Below are positions 22,401 through 34,682 of a DNA stretch of 64,000 nucleotides, piece by piece. Source of the stretch: Tetracentron sinense (lineage: Eukaryota; Streptophyta; Magnoliopsida; Trochodendrales; Trochodendraceae); the NCBI GenBank assembly GCA_015143295.1, contig CM026557.1, positions 30,103,760-30,167,759 of the forward strand, written 5' to 3'. Under the pieces are notes generated by a model, which was not told the DNA's origin, searched no databases, and was given only the letters and a program-made list of their open reading frames with translations. The position numbers and the translations under genes are program-made. Numbering within the stretch: the stretch's first letter is position 1; every line of letters starts with the position of its first letter.

Positions 22401-23380
22401 TTTCTTGTTTGCTTTATTATGCACAATTACTCTTGGAAAACCCAATTCATGCATGCATGCGTGCTTGTGTGCTTGTCAATAGTGGTAATCATGATGACAT
22501 ACTTGAATGGGCGGATCACATGAATATGGCATTTCAATCCTTAACCTAGTGGTATGAAAATTTAGGCAACATATAGCACATTTGAGAAATTTATCATTCC
22601 TAAGAAAATTTACACAATTTCTATTTCCATTTTCTTCATTAAGTCCATTTATCCCTTGTTTAGTCATTTTATCAAACACACGGTGGGCCACATTTCTTAG
22701 TCCTTCCATTTCCCTTATTTAGTGCGTATTTTTCATCAAGAAATCAAGGTACATTCATTATTTGTAAAGTGCCCATCTTCCATTTTCCATTTCACACATC
22801 ACACAACATCCATACGGCATCCAATCGCCTCAATCGACATCCCATCCACACATCCATATCTTTTTCTTATCTTGTTTATATTTAGTGGAGATGATACATT
22901 TTATAAGTAAGAAAACATACTATCAAGAGTCACATTTCACAATAGAAAATCTAGACTATTGCTAAGGGAAGTTAGTAGGGTGTACTAACCTTGAATCAAG
23001 GCTTGATCCTTGGTAGGGGCCTTGATTGAAGCTCCAACTTGAAAGATGAAGCCTTTGCTTGAAAGAAGCTTGAGTTGGGGAAGAAACCCCTTTCAAAAAC
23101 GTGCTTGGGTTGCTGCCCTAGCTTGGAGAATGGTTCACACACGAGCTTGAGCCTCGATTTTGAAGCAACTTGAGTTGGGGTTAGCTATGGTTCTTAAACC
23201 CCCTTTGATTTCCTTCTCAAAACCAAACCCTAGGTTAGAGCTTTCTCCTCTTCTCTCTCTATCTCTCAAAATGTCTAAGGGTTGTGAATGAGGCTCAAAG
23301 GGTCGAGCAAACCCTTATGGGTAAGGGTTTAACACCCAAAAGACGAAAATGCCCTTACTGAATTTTCTGCAAAACGCGAA

Positions 23381-23570
23381 GACCGAGCGATCGGTGGTTA
23401 TGACCGATCGATCGGTTGCCTACCGAGCGATCGGTGTTTATGACCGATCGACCGGTCAAAAACTCACTCTCTGGAAAATTTCCCCATACAAAATTTCTGA
23501 CCGCGCGATAGCTACCGATCGATCGGTTATGGACCGATCGATCGCTGACTGGACCGAGCGATCGGTTCTC
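23381..23570 (-). repeat. GATCGATC palindrome array, C 3' LTR
   Basis: Seven or eight copies of ACCGATCGATCGGT or ACCGAGCGATCGGT surround the spacer with CTCTCTGGAAAATTT, in the same order as S1 and I read on the opposite strand. The other LTR has it at 30916-31105. Confidence 0.8.
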
Positions 23571-23777
23571 TGTATGTCTGGACTGTTTTGACCATATCTT
23601 TTGACTCGCTCGTCGGATTTCGACGATTCAACTTGCGTTGGGTTCGTCTTTCGAAAACGCACATTTCTGACGTTTCGGAATTTCCGATTTCTCCCTTATT
23701 TATTAATTAGACTACAAAAACGGCCAATTAGCTACGAAGGTGCTATTCATTAAGGATGAAAAGTCCAGGGTGCTACA

Positions 23778-23795
23778 TTCTCCCCCCCTTACAAA
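23778..23795 (-). promoter_or_regulatory. Element C polypurine tract
   Basis: On the minus strand a purine run with eight consecutive G, then AGAA, lies directly before the 3' LTR. Confidence 0.85.
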
Positions 23796-23869
23796 AATTT
23801 CGTCCCCGAAATTTGGACGATACATATATGCACAAAATCAAAACAAAATTACAAGTCATATGCACAAGT

Positions 23870-26800
23870 CTATTCAAACAACTCGGGATACTTTGCTTTG
23901 ACTTCGGCTTCACGCTCCCACGTGGCTTCTTCTCGTGCATGATGTTGCCATTGCACGAGGACTAGCGGAATAGTCTTGTTGCGAAGCACTTGATCCCTCC
24001 TATCCAAAATATGAACTGGCTTCTCAACTAAAGTGAGGTCCTCTCGGATCTCAATCGGATCAAGCTCGATGACATGAGAAGGATCCGAGATGTACTTCCG
24101 GAGCATAGAGACATGAAATACATTATGGACCGCCGCCATGTGAGCGGGCAAAGCAACACGGTAAGCCACCTCGCCAACTCGAGTAATGATCTCGAACGGA
24201 CCCACATATCTCGGGCTAAGCTTGCCTCTCTTCCCGAATCGCATAACCCCTTTGGTCGGTGAAATCCTTACAAACACAAAATCACCGACTCGGAATTCAA
24301 GATCCCTCCTTCGGTTGTCGGCATAGCTTTTCTGTCTATGTTGCGCGGTCTTTAACCTCTCCCGGATAAGCTTGACCCTATCCGCGGTTTGTTCAATTAA
24401 CTCGGGGCCCAAAATCTTTCTTTCTCCCACTTCATCCCAATACAACGGGGATCTACAACTCCTTCCGTACAAAGCCTCGAAAGGCGCCATTTGTATGCTT
24501 TCTTGATAACTATTGTTGTAAGCGAATTCCACCAAAGGTAGGTGATCTTCCCAACTTCCCTTGAAGTCTAGCATACATGCTCGGAGCATATCTTCAATAA
24601 CCTGATTCACCCTCTCGGTTTGCCCGTCGGTCTGTGGGTGGAAAGCTGTGCTAAAGTCTAACCGGGAGCCCATTGCACCTTGAAAACTTTTCCAAAACCT
24701 GGATGTGAATCTTGGGTCTCTATCCGACACAATACTCACTGGCACCCCGTGTAATCGGACTATTTCCTTGATGTATAGCTCCGCTAACTGATTGGAGTTG
24801 AATGTAGTCCGGTACGGTAAGAAATGAGCGGACTTCGTGAGTCTATCAACAACTACCCATATAGCATCAGTCTTCCTAACCGTCTTCGGCAACCCCACGA
24901 TAAAGTCCATAGAGATATGTTCCCATTTCCACTCGGGAATGGGGAGGGACTGCAAAAGTCCAGCCGGTCTCCTGTGTTCGGCTTTGACTTGTTGGCACAC
25001 CAAGCATTTAGACACATACTCCGCTATTTCTCGCTTCATGTTCCGCCACCAAAAATGCTTCTTCAAGTCCCTATACATTTTGGTACCCCCGGGGTGAACG
25101 GTGTACTTGGACCGGTGAGCCTCGTACAAGATTTCTCGCTTAAGCTTCTCATCGGCTGGGACACATACTCTTCCCTTGAAAGTGATAATTCCATCTTCCC
25201 TCGCCGTAAAGTCCTTACTGCCACTTTTAACTGACTTGTCTCGGCAAGAAAGTAGTTCGGCATCCATTTCCTGCAACTCCTGGATCATGCTGAACATAAA
25301 TGGCCTAACTGTGATGCTAGCCATTACCGGCCCATAGGTAGGGAGACTAAAACTGATGTCGAGGTTGGATGCATCCTCCAGCAATCTCCACTCCTTCAGC
25401 ATCATATGCGCCAAAAGTCCAGTAGGCTTCCGGCTAAGAGCATCGGCTACTACATTTGCCTTGCCCGGGTGGTATTGAATGGAGCACTCATAGTCTTTCA
25501 AAAATTCTACCCATCTTCTTTGCCTCAGGTTCAACTCTTTCTGGGAAAACAAATACTTAAGGCTTTTATGATCTGTGAATACCTCAAATTGTTCCCCATA
25601 AAGATAATGTCGCCAAATCTTCAATGCAAACACAACTGCGGCGAGTTCTAAGTCATGAGTGGGGTAATTCTTTTCATGCTCCTTCAATTGTCTTGATGCG
25701 TAGGCAATGACTTTCTTATGCTGCATAAGGACACACCCAAGTCCGATATGCGAAGCATCGCTATATACCTCATAACCACCATGTCCGGATGGCACAGTAA
25801 GGACAGGGGCTGTGGTGAGGCGTTTCTTCAACTCTTGGAAACTTACTTCACATCGGTCACTCCAACTGAACTTTGCATTTTTCCTTGTCAAGTAGGTGAG
25901 AGGTGCAGCCAAACTGGAGAATCCCTCCACAAATCTCCGGTAGTAGCCTGCCAATCCGAGGAAACTACGTATCTCCGTGACGCTCTTGGGCCTCTCCCAA
26001 CTCATGACTGCCTCAACCTTGGCTGGATCTACAGAAATGCCCTCGGCCGACACCACATGTCCAAGAAATGCGACCTTCTCTAACCAGAACTCGCACTTAC
26101 TCAATTTGGCATATAGCCTATGCTCTCTCAACATCTCTAGAGCGAGGCGGAGGTCTCGTGCGTGATCTTCCCGTGTCTGGGAATACACCAAAATGTCATC
26201 AATGAATACAATCACGCATCGATCCAAGTAAGATCGGAACACCCGGTTCATCAAATCCATGAATGCCGCCGGTGCATTCGTCAGCCCAAAAGGCATGACA
26301 AGGAACTCGTAATGCCCATACCGAGTCCTAAAAGCCGTCTTCGGAACATCTTCCGCCTTGATCCTTAATTGATGATACCCCGATCTAAGGTCAATTTTGG
26401 AGAAGAATCTCGCTCCCTTCAGTTGGTCGAACAAGTCATCGATCCTTGGCAAGGGATAACGATTCTTGATAATTACCTTGTTCAACTGACGGTAGTCTAT
26501 ACACATTCTCATCGACCCGTCTTTCTTCTTTACAAAAAGGACCGGAGCTCCCCACGGTGACACACTTGGTTGGATGAAACCAAGTTGTTGTAACTCCTCA
26601 ATTTGCTTCTTCAATTCTTCAAGCTCTATCGGGGCCATTCTATATGGGGCTCTTGAAATTGGAGCGGTGCCCGGAGTAAGCTCTATAGCGAACTCAATCT
26701 CCCGATTCGGAGGTAACCCGGGAAGTTCCTCCGGAAACACGTCCAAGAAATCACTCACGACCGGAATGGCCGAGGAGTTTTGTGCTTCTAGGTTTGTTAC

Positions 26801-27201
26801 ACTCAAGGCTGCGAGGCGAGCAATGTCCCTCTCTCTTAATCCTCGGAAGTGAAAAGGCTTACCCCCTTCCGGCTTGAAATTCACCATCTTTTCAAAACAT
26901 GCAACATGCCCGTGATGGCTTGCCAACCAATCCATACCAAGAATGACGTCAAAGTCTAAATCTTGGAAACCCAGGACGATAAGGTCGGCTAACAATTCAT
27001 TCTCCCCCACTTGAACCACACTATCCCTGAATACCTTGTCCGTATCAACCGACTTGCCGAGTGGAGTTGCAATGGTCAACTCCCGCTCCAACGGAGTAGC
27101 CTCAGTCGAAAAGCCCTTTGCGAAACTAGGCGACACAAAGGAGTGAGTGGATCCTGTGTCTATCAACACTCGAGCGAGACATTCGTTCACTAATAAAGCG
27201 C
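23870..27201 (-). CDS. Element C pol: protease, RT, RNase H, integrase, chromodomain
   Basis: It is open for about 1110 codons from the proposed exon 2 start (27201) to the stop at 23872-23870. In order: protease DTGSTHSF (Asp near 27160), RT with FIDD (catalytic Asp pair at 26200-26195), RNase H (about 25800-25500), integrase zinc finger (about 25110-24960), DDE core (about 24905 to 24610, with SDRDPRF and DGQTERVNQ) and a chromodomain-like tail ending at the stop, the part that in chromoviruses directs insertion to heterochromatin. There is no ATG near the protease start; the first in-frame codons (VNECLAR) come from a GTG. Expression therefore needs fusion to Gag, which the 27202-27335 intron would provide. 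No catalytic residue appears missing. Confidence 0.93.
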
Positions 27202-27335
27202 CTGTGCGATTAAGTAACTAATATCAGTAGATTTCAAATAGTAACAAGCATCATACATAGGTAACCCTTAGTATAACTAACCGCATAACAAGCCACAGAA
27301 ATTTTATACAACTTAAACTCAAAACTCTCGCGTAC
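27202..27335 (-). other. Candidate gag-pol intron, element C
   Basis: On the minus strand it runs GTACGCGAG to ATCGCACAG (134 bp). The Gag side ends GTGCAAG, and exon 2 begins GCGCTTTATTAG. Joining completes one Gly codon and leaves the frame open through protease. The in-frame Gag stop (27321-27319) lies inside it. Body and acceptor differ from A, D and E, but position, phase and donor are kept. Confidence 0.75.
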
Positions 27336-28572
27336 CTTGCACGACATCGTCGGATGCACGTGCGTCTCTCTCTGATAGAGCAAAAACTCGACCCTGAGTG
27401 GCTGGGCGAGGAGGCCGGGCAGACTGTGAGGCCCTCGAAGCCTGAGAAGAGCTAGGCTGAGATGTCTGCCGAATCGGGGGCCTGCTCCCCGAAGACTGAG
27501 CTGGCATTAGACGTCGGGGACAATCCCGAATCATGTGGCCCTGGTCGCCACAATGAAAACAGCCTCCTGTAGCCTTCCGACATTCCCCTGCTGGATGCCT
27601 CCTTCCACAAAGGGTGCAGACATCATGTGAATAAGTGGGAGGAGTATAACCCGTAGCCTGAGTCACTGCGGGGCGAGGAGCATACGAGGTAGCCGGGCGA
27701 AAGGCCGGTGGAGCCAAAGGGCGGAGAGCCTGTGGTGCCGAGTACATCCTCTGTGACTGAGCCGGCCCTGCGAACTGATAAGACATAGTCCTAGCTCTCT
27801 TCTCCCCTGAACTACTAGACTGTCCCTTCTCTATTCCTCTTCTCTTAAAGAACTCTTCGGAATTCGACTCGGCCAACAATGCCTTGTCCACAACTTCTGA
27901 ATATGTCTCATGTCGGAACATTGAGACACGATCCTTGAGGTAGGCCTTCAACCCCCTCTCGAATTTCCGGGCCTTCATAGCCTCGGTAGCTATCATGTGT
28001 GGAGCAAATCGAGATAGCTCTGAGAACTTGGCTTCGTAAGCCGCTACAGACATATTACCTTGCTCCAAGGTAATAAATTCAATTTCTTTCTTTTCTTTCA
28101 TCCCAACTGGAAAGTATTTCTTGTAGAAAACGTCCAAGAATTCTCCCCATGTCCATTCTTGGCCTTGCCGGGTCAACTCTCGGGTCCGAAGTGCAGACTT
28201 CCACCAATGGTCGGCCTCGCCTTCAAGCATAAAGGCAGCCCATGTGACCCTCTCTACTTCCGTAGGTGCCAAAACCGAGAATATCTTCTCAAGTTGCCGA
28301 ATCCAACCCTCGGCAATAAGTGGATCAATGCTTCCCCAAAAATTTGGAGGCCTCATCCTCCGGAAAGCTTCTATCTCGGCTTGGGCTCGGTTAGGAGGAG
28401 CCGGTATAAGTGCCGCATTAGGCGGGGTGGCCGGTTGCCTTGCCGCCAACATAGCCAAAGTCTCGGCTATGGATGCGAATGCTTGGGCAAAGTCGGGCTG
28501 ATCATCACCCGATGGAGCATCACCTCCATTACCCCTCGTGTTGTACCCGCGACCCCGGGTATTGCGTCTCAT
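27336..28572 (-). CDS. Element C gag
   Basis: The start is ATG 28572 (MRRNTRGRG), aligned with the start in D; the open frame upstream to 28593 begins without an ATG. There are 412 codons to the intron donor, or 417 if read on to the stop at 27321-27319. It has an Arg/Gly-rich N-terminus, a retrotransposon-gag domain with the HWW motif (near 28205), the segment EQGNMSVAAYEAKFSELSRF, a long Pro/Ala/Gln-rich linker and a CCHC knuckle (CFHCGDQGHMIRDC) near 27560-27520. It forms the virus-like particle and packages RNA. No defects seen. Confidence 0.93.
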
Positions 28573-28885
28573 GATTTCTCCTGAGAACGACAATACAACA
28601 TGAGTCTAACTTGGATACGCATTTAGTACAATTTTTCGCAATTCACTCAATACATATTTATCAAGCACATTTAATAAGTACAACACCAATAATGTACACA
28701 TGGTATATAACACAATAGCATAACATACAATCCGTGTTCCTAGTGTAGGACTCTATGTTCGGTTGAAGTTCAACCCATTTTGACTGAGACTAACTTGTTA
28801 GTCTATACTTGGAATACAACTCTCTAAGGTGATTCTAATACCTTGTTCAATCATCTAAGTGACCCTAGGGACTCTAATGCCTAGA

Positions 28886-28897
28886 GCTCTGATACCA
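28886..28897 (-). promoter_or_regulatory. Element C primer binding site (tRNA-iMet)
   Basis: The minus strand reads TGGTATCAGAGC four bases inside the 5' LTR end at 28902. The same spacing is seen in D and E. Confidence 0.93.
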
Positions 28898-28901
28898 CTT
28901 C

Positions 28902-31312
28902 TGTCACGCCCCAAAATACCCCCTAGGAGTTAAGGGATACTTTAGAGGTGACTGCGTGTACCTGTCAAACCATCCTGTAATGCAAGAGGCTAAACATGAT
29001 ATAATACAATGATAATCAGAGCGCGGAAACTAAACATAAGTGCGGAAGCATAAGCCAACTTTTTCTTTTCTTCTATTACTCCATATAGTATTCCAAGTTA
29101 ACATATACTAAATACAATCAAAGTAAAGGTGGACATGCCCACCTATCAAAATACAAAAAAAGGAACTTTCTAACACTGTCCTCTCAACAGTAGTCGAGGT
29201 ATGGCCACACATCCAAGTCCCCATCCTCTTGAGACTGCCATGGGATAGGTGGCTCCCTCTCCTCTACATACTCCTCCTCGACCCAAGGCTCGGGATCGAG
29301 GACATCCACAGTACCTGCCGACATAAAAGTACGGCTGAGCATGGAATACTCAGCGAGTACAAACTACTAGCTAACCATAACAATAGCGAAAGCATAACAA
29401 CAGTGAGCAATACAAGATATTAATTTAAAGCAATAGTGAAAGCATAAGATACATAGCCATATCTTGACATGCGGGTATGAATGCAAAAACCTCGGTAAAA
29501 CTCATGTCTCGGAAACCTTTTTCGTGTCTCGGTCAAATCATGTATGTGTATCGTGTCTTGCCTTGTATTTCATGTCTTGACTTGTTCTTGACTTGTATAC
29601 TTGTGAGCCAGAGGCTAGCACCCTTCCTTGGGCTACCAACCTCCTTGTCATGTTCTTGTTCCATTTCTCTTGTGAGCCAGAGGCTAGCACCCTTCCTTGG
29701 GCTACCAACCTCCTTGTCATGTTCTTGTTTCATTTCACTTGTGAGCCAGAGGCTAGCACCCTTCCTTGGGCTACCAACCTCCTTGTCATGTTCTTGTTTC
29801 ATTTCACTTGTGAGCCAGAGGCTAGCACCCTTCCTTGGGCTACCAACCTCCTTGTCATGTACTTGATTCATTTCACTTGTGAGCCAGAGGCTAGCACCCT
29901 TCCTTGGGCTACCAACCCCCTTGTCATGTTCTTGTTTTCTTGTTTGCTTTATTATGCACAATTACTCTTGGAAAACCCAATTCATGCATGCATGCGTGCT
30001 TGTGTGCTTGTCAATAGTGGTAATCATGATGACATACTTGAATGGGCGGATCACATGAATATGGCATTTCAATCCTTAACCTAGTGGTATGAAAATTTAG
30101 GCAACATATAGCACATTTGAGAAATTTATCATTCCTAAGAAAATTTACACAATTTCTATTTCCATTTTCTTCATTAAGTCCATTTATCCCTTGTTTAGTC
30201 ATTTTATCAAACACACGGTGGGCCACATTTCTTAGTCCTTCCATTTCCCTTATTTAGTGCGTATTTTTCATCAAGAAATCAAGGTACATTCATTATTTGT
30301 AAAGTGCCCATCTTCCATTTTCCATTTCACACATCACACAACATCCATACGGCATCCAATCGCCTCAATCGACATCCCATCCACACATCCATATCTTTTT
30401 CTTATCTTGTTTATATTTAGTGGAGATGATACATTTTATAAGTAAGAAAACATACTATCAAGAGTCACATTTCACAATAGAAAATCTAGACTATTGCTAA
30501 GGGAAGTTAGTAGGGTGTACTAACCTTGAATCAAGGCTTGATCCTTGGTAGGGGCCTTGATTGAAGCTCCAACTTGAAAGATGAAGCCTTTGCTTGAAAG
30601 AAGCTTGAGTTGGGGAAGAAACCCCTTTCAAAAACGTGCTTGGGTTGCTGCCCTAGCTTGGAGAATGGTTCACACACGAGCTTGAGCCTCGATTTTGAAG
30701 CAACTTGAGTTGGGGTTAGCTATGGTTCTTAAACCCCCTTTGATTTCCTTCTCAAAACCAAACCCTAGGTTAGAGCTTTCTCCTCTTCTCTCTCTATCTC
30801 TCAAAATGTCTAAGGGTTGTGAATGAGGCTCAAAGGGTCGAGCAAACCCTTATGGGTAAGGGTTTAACACCCAAAAGACGAAAATGCCCTTACTGAATTT
30901 TCTGCAAAACGCGAAGACCGAGCGATCGGTGGTTATGACCGATCGATCGGTTGCCTACCGAGCGATCGGTGTTTATGACCGATCGACCGGTCAAAAACTC
31001 ACTCTCTGGAAAATTTCCCCATACAAAATTTCTGACCGCGCGATAGCTACCGATCGATCGGTTATGGACCGATCGATCGCTGACTGGACCGAGCGATCGG
31101 TTCTCTGTATGTCTGGACTGTTTTGACCATATCTTTTGACTCGCTCGTCGGATTTCGACGATTCAACTTGCGTTGGGTTCGTCTTTCGAAAACGCACATT
31201 TCTGACGTTTCGGAATTTCCGATTTCTCCCTTATTTATTAATTAGACTACAAAAACGGCCAATTAGCTACGAAGGTGCTATTCATTAAGGATGAAAAGTC
31301 CGGGGTGCTACA
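28902..31312 (-). repeat. Element C 5' LTR (2411 bp)
   Basis: It is collinear with 21367-23777 at offset 7535. It carries a second copy of the small frame (29184-29324), the 69-bp units (about 29599-29935) and the palindrome array (30916-31105). As the 5' LTR it should hold the active promoter of C. Confidence 0.95.
29184..29324 (-). CDS. LTR acidic small ORF (46 aa), C 5' LTR
   Basis: Same as 21649-21789. In this LTR it lies upstream of gag in the element's RNA, so a ribosome scanning from the cap would meet it before Gag. That makes it a possible uORF affecting Gag translation. Inference only. Confidence 0.45.
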   Translation of the reverse strand: MSAGTVDVLDPEPWVEEEYVEEREPPIPWQSQEDGDLDVWPYLDYC

Positions 31313-31317
31313 TCCAG

Positions 31318-32383
31318 TTACCGGACACCACGGCAGCCTATTATGAAATTGAGTCCAGTATTATTCAGATGATACCATCTTTTCACAGACTTAATAATGA
31401 AGATGCCTACAAACTTCTTGATAAATTTCACGAAATTTGCACAGCTTTCAAGTTGCAGGAATTTTCTGATGATACCCTTAGATTGTGCCTCTTCCCATTT
31501 TCTTTTAAAGACAAACACAAATATTGGCTCAATTCTTTAGAGGCCAATTCTATTACTACTTGGGCACAAATACAGCAAGAATTTCTTATAAAATTCTTTC
31601 CCATAGGAAAAAAAAATTTAATGAGGCAAACTATCACAAGTTTTGCTCCTGTTAATGGTGAGCTATTTCATGAAACATAGGAGAGATTCAAAGATCTTCT
31701 CCGTAAGTGTCCCCACCATCAAATTCCAAAGTGGTAGTTAGTCTAATCTTTCTATGATGAATTGTCTGCACTCAACCGTCAGTTGGTTGATGTTTCTTGT
31801 GGAGGAACATTTATGATGAAAACTGAGAATCAGGCATGGGAGCTTTTTGAAAATCTTAGTGAAAACTCTCTCCACCATGCTTCGAATAGTCGTTCTGAGA
31901 GACCTCATCTTCATCAAATCCTAAGAGAGGCATTTATGAAGTTGGCAATTCAATAGATGTTTCATCTAAAGTAGATGAATTATCTCAAAAATTGGATAAA
32001 CTTAGACTTCAGGGCCACCTTCCTACACACCTCCTCAACCGAATCCTAATCAGCAGGAGGTGTGTCCTATTTGTTCTAGCCCTGAACATTATGTTCAAGA
32101 GTGTCCATCAGCTGCCCAATTCCTGGATCTTGTCCAAGAGTTTGTTAATGCTGCCTATATCCGTCCGGGTAATGATCCTTACTCAAATACCTATAACCCG
32201 GGCTGGAGGAATCATCCTAATTTTTCATGGCAGCCACAAACTCAAGGGAATAATTTTCCTCCACCTCAAAGGCCATTCAGTCGGCCTTTTCAAGGTCAAT
32301 CCAACTACCAACCCCAATAATTTTAATTTCAACAACCAGCTCCTCCCAATTTTAACCAAAGAAATCCATCTTTTGAGGAGAAG
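31318..32383 (+). pseudogene. Element G gag, C-terminal part
   Basis: The frame joins 21366 directly. A TAG at 31678-31680 stands where relatives have Trp, and another break occurs around 31735. The gag domain is followed by a shifted CCHC knuckle (CPICSSPEHYVQEC, from about 32060) and a Pro/Asn/Gln-rich tail. Decayed structural protein. Confidence 0.8.
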
Positions 32384-33823
32384 GTGTTGAATGCTTTAAA
32401 AGGTTTGAAAAACAATACACAATTACTTCACTCACACTTTCAATCTATTCAAAAGCTTGAGTCCCAAATGGGACAACTTGCTAATGCAATAAATAGGAAA
32501 GTTGATGGAACACTTCCAAGTCAACCTGTGAGTAATCCTAAAGGTGTCAATCAAGTCAATGAAATAAATCATGAACAAGTTCAGGCTGTGACAACCTTAT
32601 GGAGTGGGAAGGTAGTTCAAGATAATGTTAAGGAAAATCAGGGTAAGAAAAATCAGCCCATTGTAGGATCTTCTAAAATTGAGGGTGAGGGAAAGGATAC
32701 CAATGAAAAGGATCAAGGTCCTTCTTCCACTCTAGATTCCAATCCCGAGGCACCCTACATGCCTAAAGCCCCTTATCCTACTTGTTTGAATGATTCTTCA
32801 CCCTTTGATAAAAAGGGAGCAAAAATTGAAGACATGATTGAGGTTTTCAAAAAAGTCAATATAAATCTTCCTCTACTTGATGCAATCAAGCAAATTCCGG
32901 CTTATTCCAAATTTTTGAAGGATTTATGCACTCAAAAACGTAAATCAAGGACTCATGTGTCTAAGAAAATCCTTCTAACTGAGCAAGTGAGCTCTTTGCT
33001 TCAATATATCACTCCTCCTAAATACAAAGACCCCGGTGGTCCTACTATTTCTCGTATTATTGGAGATCACTCAGTTGATCGGGGCCTCATTGATTTAGGA
33101 GCAAGTGTGAATTTGCTCCCGTACTCGGTTTATGAAAGGTTAGGGTTGGGCGAACTTAGCCCTACATCAGTCATTCTGTAATTAGCTGACCGATCGGTTA
33201 AAGTTCCTAGAGGGATAGTTGAGGATGTCCTCATTAAAGTCAAAAAATTTTACTTCCTAATTAACTTTCTCGTTCTTGATATGGAACCGGTCCGGAATCC
33301 CTTAAAACAAATTCTCGTGATCCTTGGTCGACCTTTCTTGGCTATATCCAATGCATGTATAAATTGTCGAACCGGGGTGATGGATGTGTCTTTTGGGAAA
33401 ATGAAAGTCCAGTTAAATATTTTTAGCATATCCCAACAACCCTCTTTTGATGATGATGAGGCATGTTTCATGATCGATTCTCTCGAAGAGATGGTTGAGG
33501 ATTCACTTCCTTACATCTTATTCAATGATCCATATGAAGCTTATCTGTCTCATTTTAATGCAGATGAATTCAATGTAGAGGGATCCATTGAAGAAGTCAA
33601 TAATTTGTTGAATTTGACTTCTCAAATGGATTTCCCACCTTGGAAAGCCAAGAAAGAGCCATTACCTCCCACTTCTAGGACTCCTCTCATCCCATCCTTA
33701 GAGGCCGCACCTACACTTGAGTTGAAACCTCTTTCGGTTTCACTTAAATATGTCATTTTAGGACCAAAAGATACTCTCCCATTCATCATAGCATCTGATT
33801 TAACTGATGAACAAGAGAGTTAA
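32384..33823 (+). pseudogene. Element G protease region
   Basis: It opens with a coiled gag-pro linker (LESQMGQLANAINR), then a conserved helix (IPAYSKFLKDLCTQKRK) and the protease with DLGASVNLLPYSVYERLGLG near 33090-33150. A stop at 33179-33181 and a further segment from 33281 (GRPFLAISNACINCRTGVM, the protease end) follow in the same frame. The active-site triplet is DLG; Asp-Leu-Gly is what I know from this branch, so it need not be a defect. Confidence 0.78.
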
Positions 33824-34682
33824 TTGATGGTTGTGCTCAAAAAGCATAAAGGAGCAATAGGGTGGAGCATAGCAAATTTGAAGGGTATCGACCCTTCTGT
33901 GTGCATGCATCGCATCTATCTTGAAGAGGATGCCAAAACTTCAAGAGAAGCACAACGGAGGTTGAAATATGAAAGAGGTAGTGATGAAGGAAGTAGTAAA
34001 ATTATTAGATGCGGGTATCATATACCCCATCTCGGATAATAAATGGGTGAGTCCCATTCAAGTGGTACCAAAAAAGTCTGGTATCACTGTAATCACTAAT
34101 CAGGAAGGAAAAGATGTTCCAACACGCGTAACCACGGGTTGGGATGTGTGTATTGATTATAGGAAGCTGAATTCCATGACTAGGAAAGATCATTTTCCAC
34201 TCCCATTCATTAATCAAATCCTAGAAAGGCTAGCAGGTAAGAGTCATTACTGTTTTCTGGATGGTTATTCTGGATACAATCAGGTACCTATCTATCCTGA
34301 AGATCAAGAGAAACTACCTTCACATGCCCTTTTGGCACTTTTGCCTATAGGCGCATGCCATTCGGACTATGTAATGCATATGCGATTTTTCAAAGGTGTA
34401 CGATTTATATTTTCTCTGATATGGTTGAAAATTTTCTTGAAGTCTTCATGGATGATTTTTCCATTTTTAGAACCTCCTTTGAAGATTGTCTCCAACATTT
34501 ATCATTGGTCTTTCAACGATGCGAGGAGACAAATCTTATATTGAGTTGGGAGAAGAGCCATTTTATGGTTCAAGAGGGTATAGTTTTGGGACACATTGTG
34601 TCCAAAAGAGGGATAGAGGTAGATAAGGCCAAGATTGACCTTATAGCGAGTCTTCCTCCACCATCCACAGTGAGAGAGATTC
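33824..34682 (+). pseudogene. Element G reverse transcriptase, truncated
   Basis: It begins after a TAA at 33821-33823 and shifts frame near 33990 and 34350. The fingers and palm are visible: WVSPIQVVPKK, then CIDYRKLNSMTRKDHFPLPF, then MPFGLCNAYAIFQR, and the catalytic FMDDFS near 34446-34463. The frame ends at STVREI, where LTR I is inserted. Confidence 0.82.

Larger units (their letters stand above)
21367..23777 (-). repeat. Element C 3' LTR (2411 bp)
   Basis: On the minus strand it starts TGTAGCACCC at 23777 and ends GGGGCGTGACA at 21367. It contains the palindrome array (23381-23570), five 69-bp long-repeat units (about 22064-22400), the conserved hairpin (about 21795-21830) and the small acidic frame (21649-21789). 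The conserved U3 block (CGCAAGTTGAATCGTCGAAA, minus strand) is near 23617-23640. Confidence 0.95.
21367..31312 (-). mobile_element. Element C: complete, very young Tekay-type retrotransposon
   Basis: It is 9946 bp, flanked by TCCAG at 21362-21366 and 31313-31317. The LTRs 21367-23777 and 28902-31312 are both 2411 bp with a constant offset of 7535. In the lines compared by eye I found one difference (A at 23767, G at 31302). The primer site (28897-28886), gag, pol and purine tract are all in place, with gag and pol free of stops apart from the gag stop inside the intron. This is the only apparently intact autonomous element here and could supply proteins to the others. Confidence 0.95.
21045..34682 (+). 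mobile_element. Element G: Athila/Tat-like Ty3/gypsy retrotransposon, interrupted and truncated
   Basis: Pieces at 21045-21366 and 31318-34682 join in frame once C and its duplicated TCCAG are set aside. The order is gag, CCHC knuckle, protease with DLGA, then RT. The gag segment (LFPFSFKD...W, TWAQIQQEF) and protease (DLGASVNLLPYSVY) are typical of the Athila/Tat branch as I know it. RT is cut off in its C-terminal part by LTR I at 34683; RNase H, integrase and LTRs are not in the window. Confidence 0.85.

Noticed and set aside
21942..22549. Open frames of 129-163 aa on both strands, repeated at 29477-30084
   Set aside because: They follow from a 69-bp tandem repeat (a multiple of three) in the LTR of C; no codon signal.
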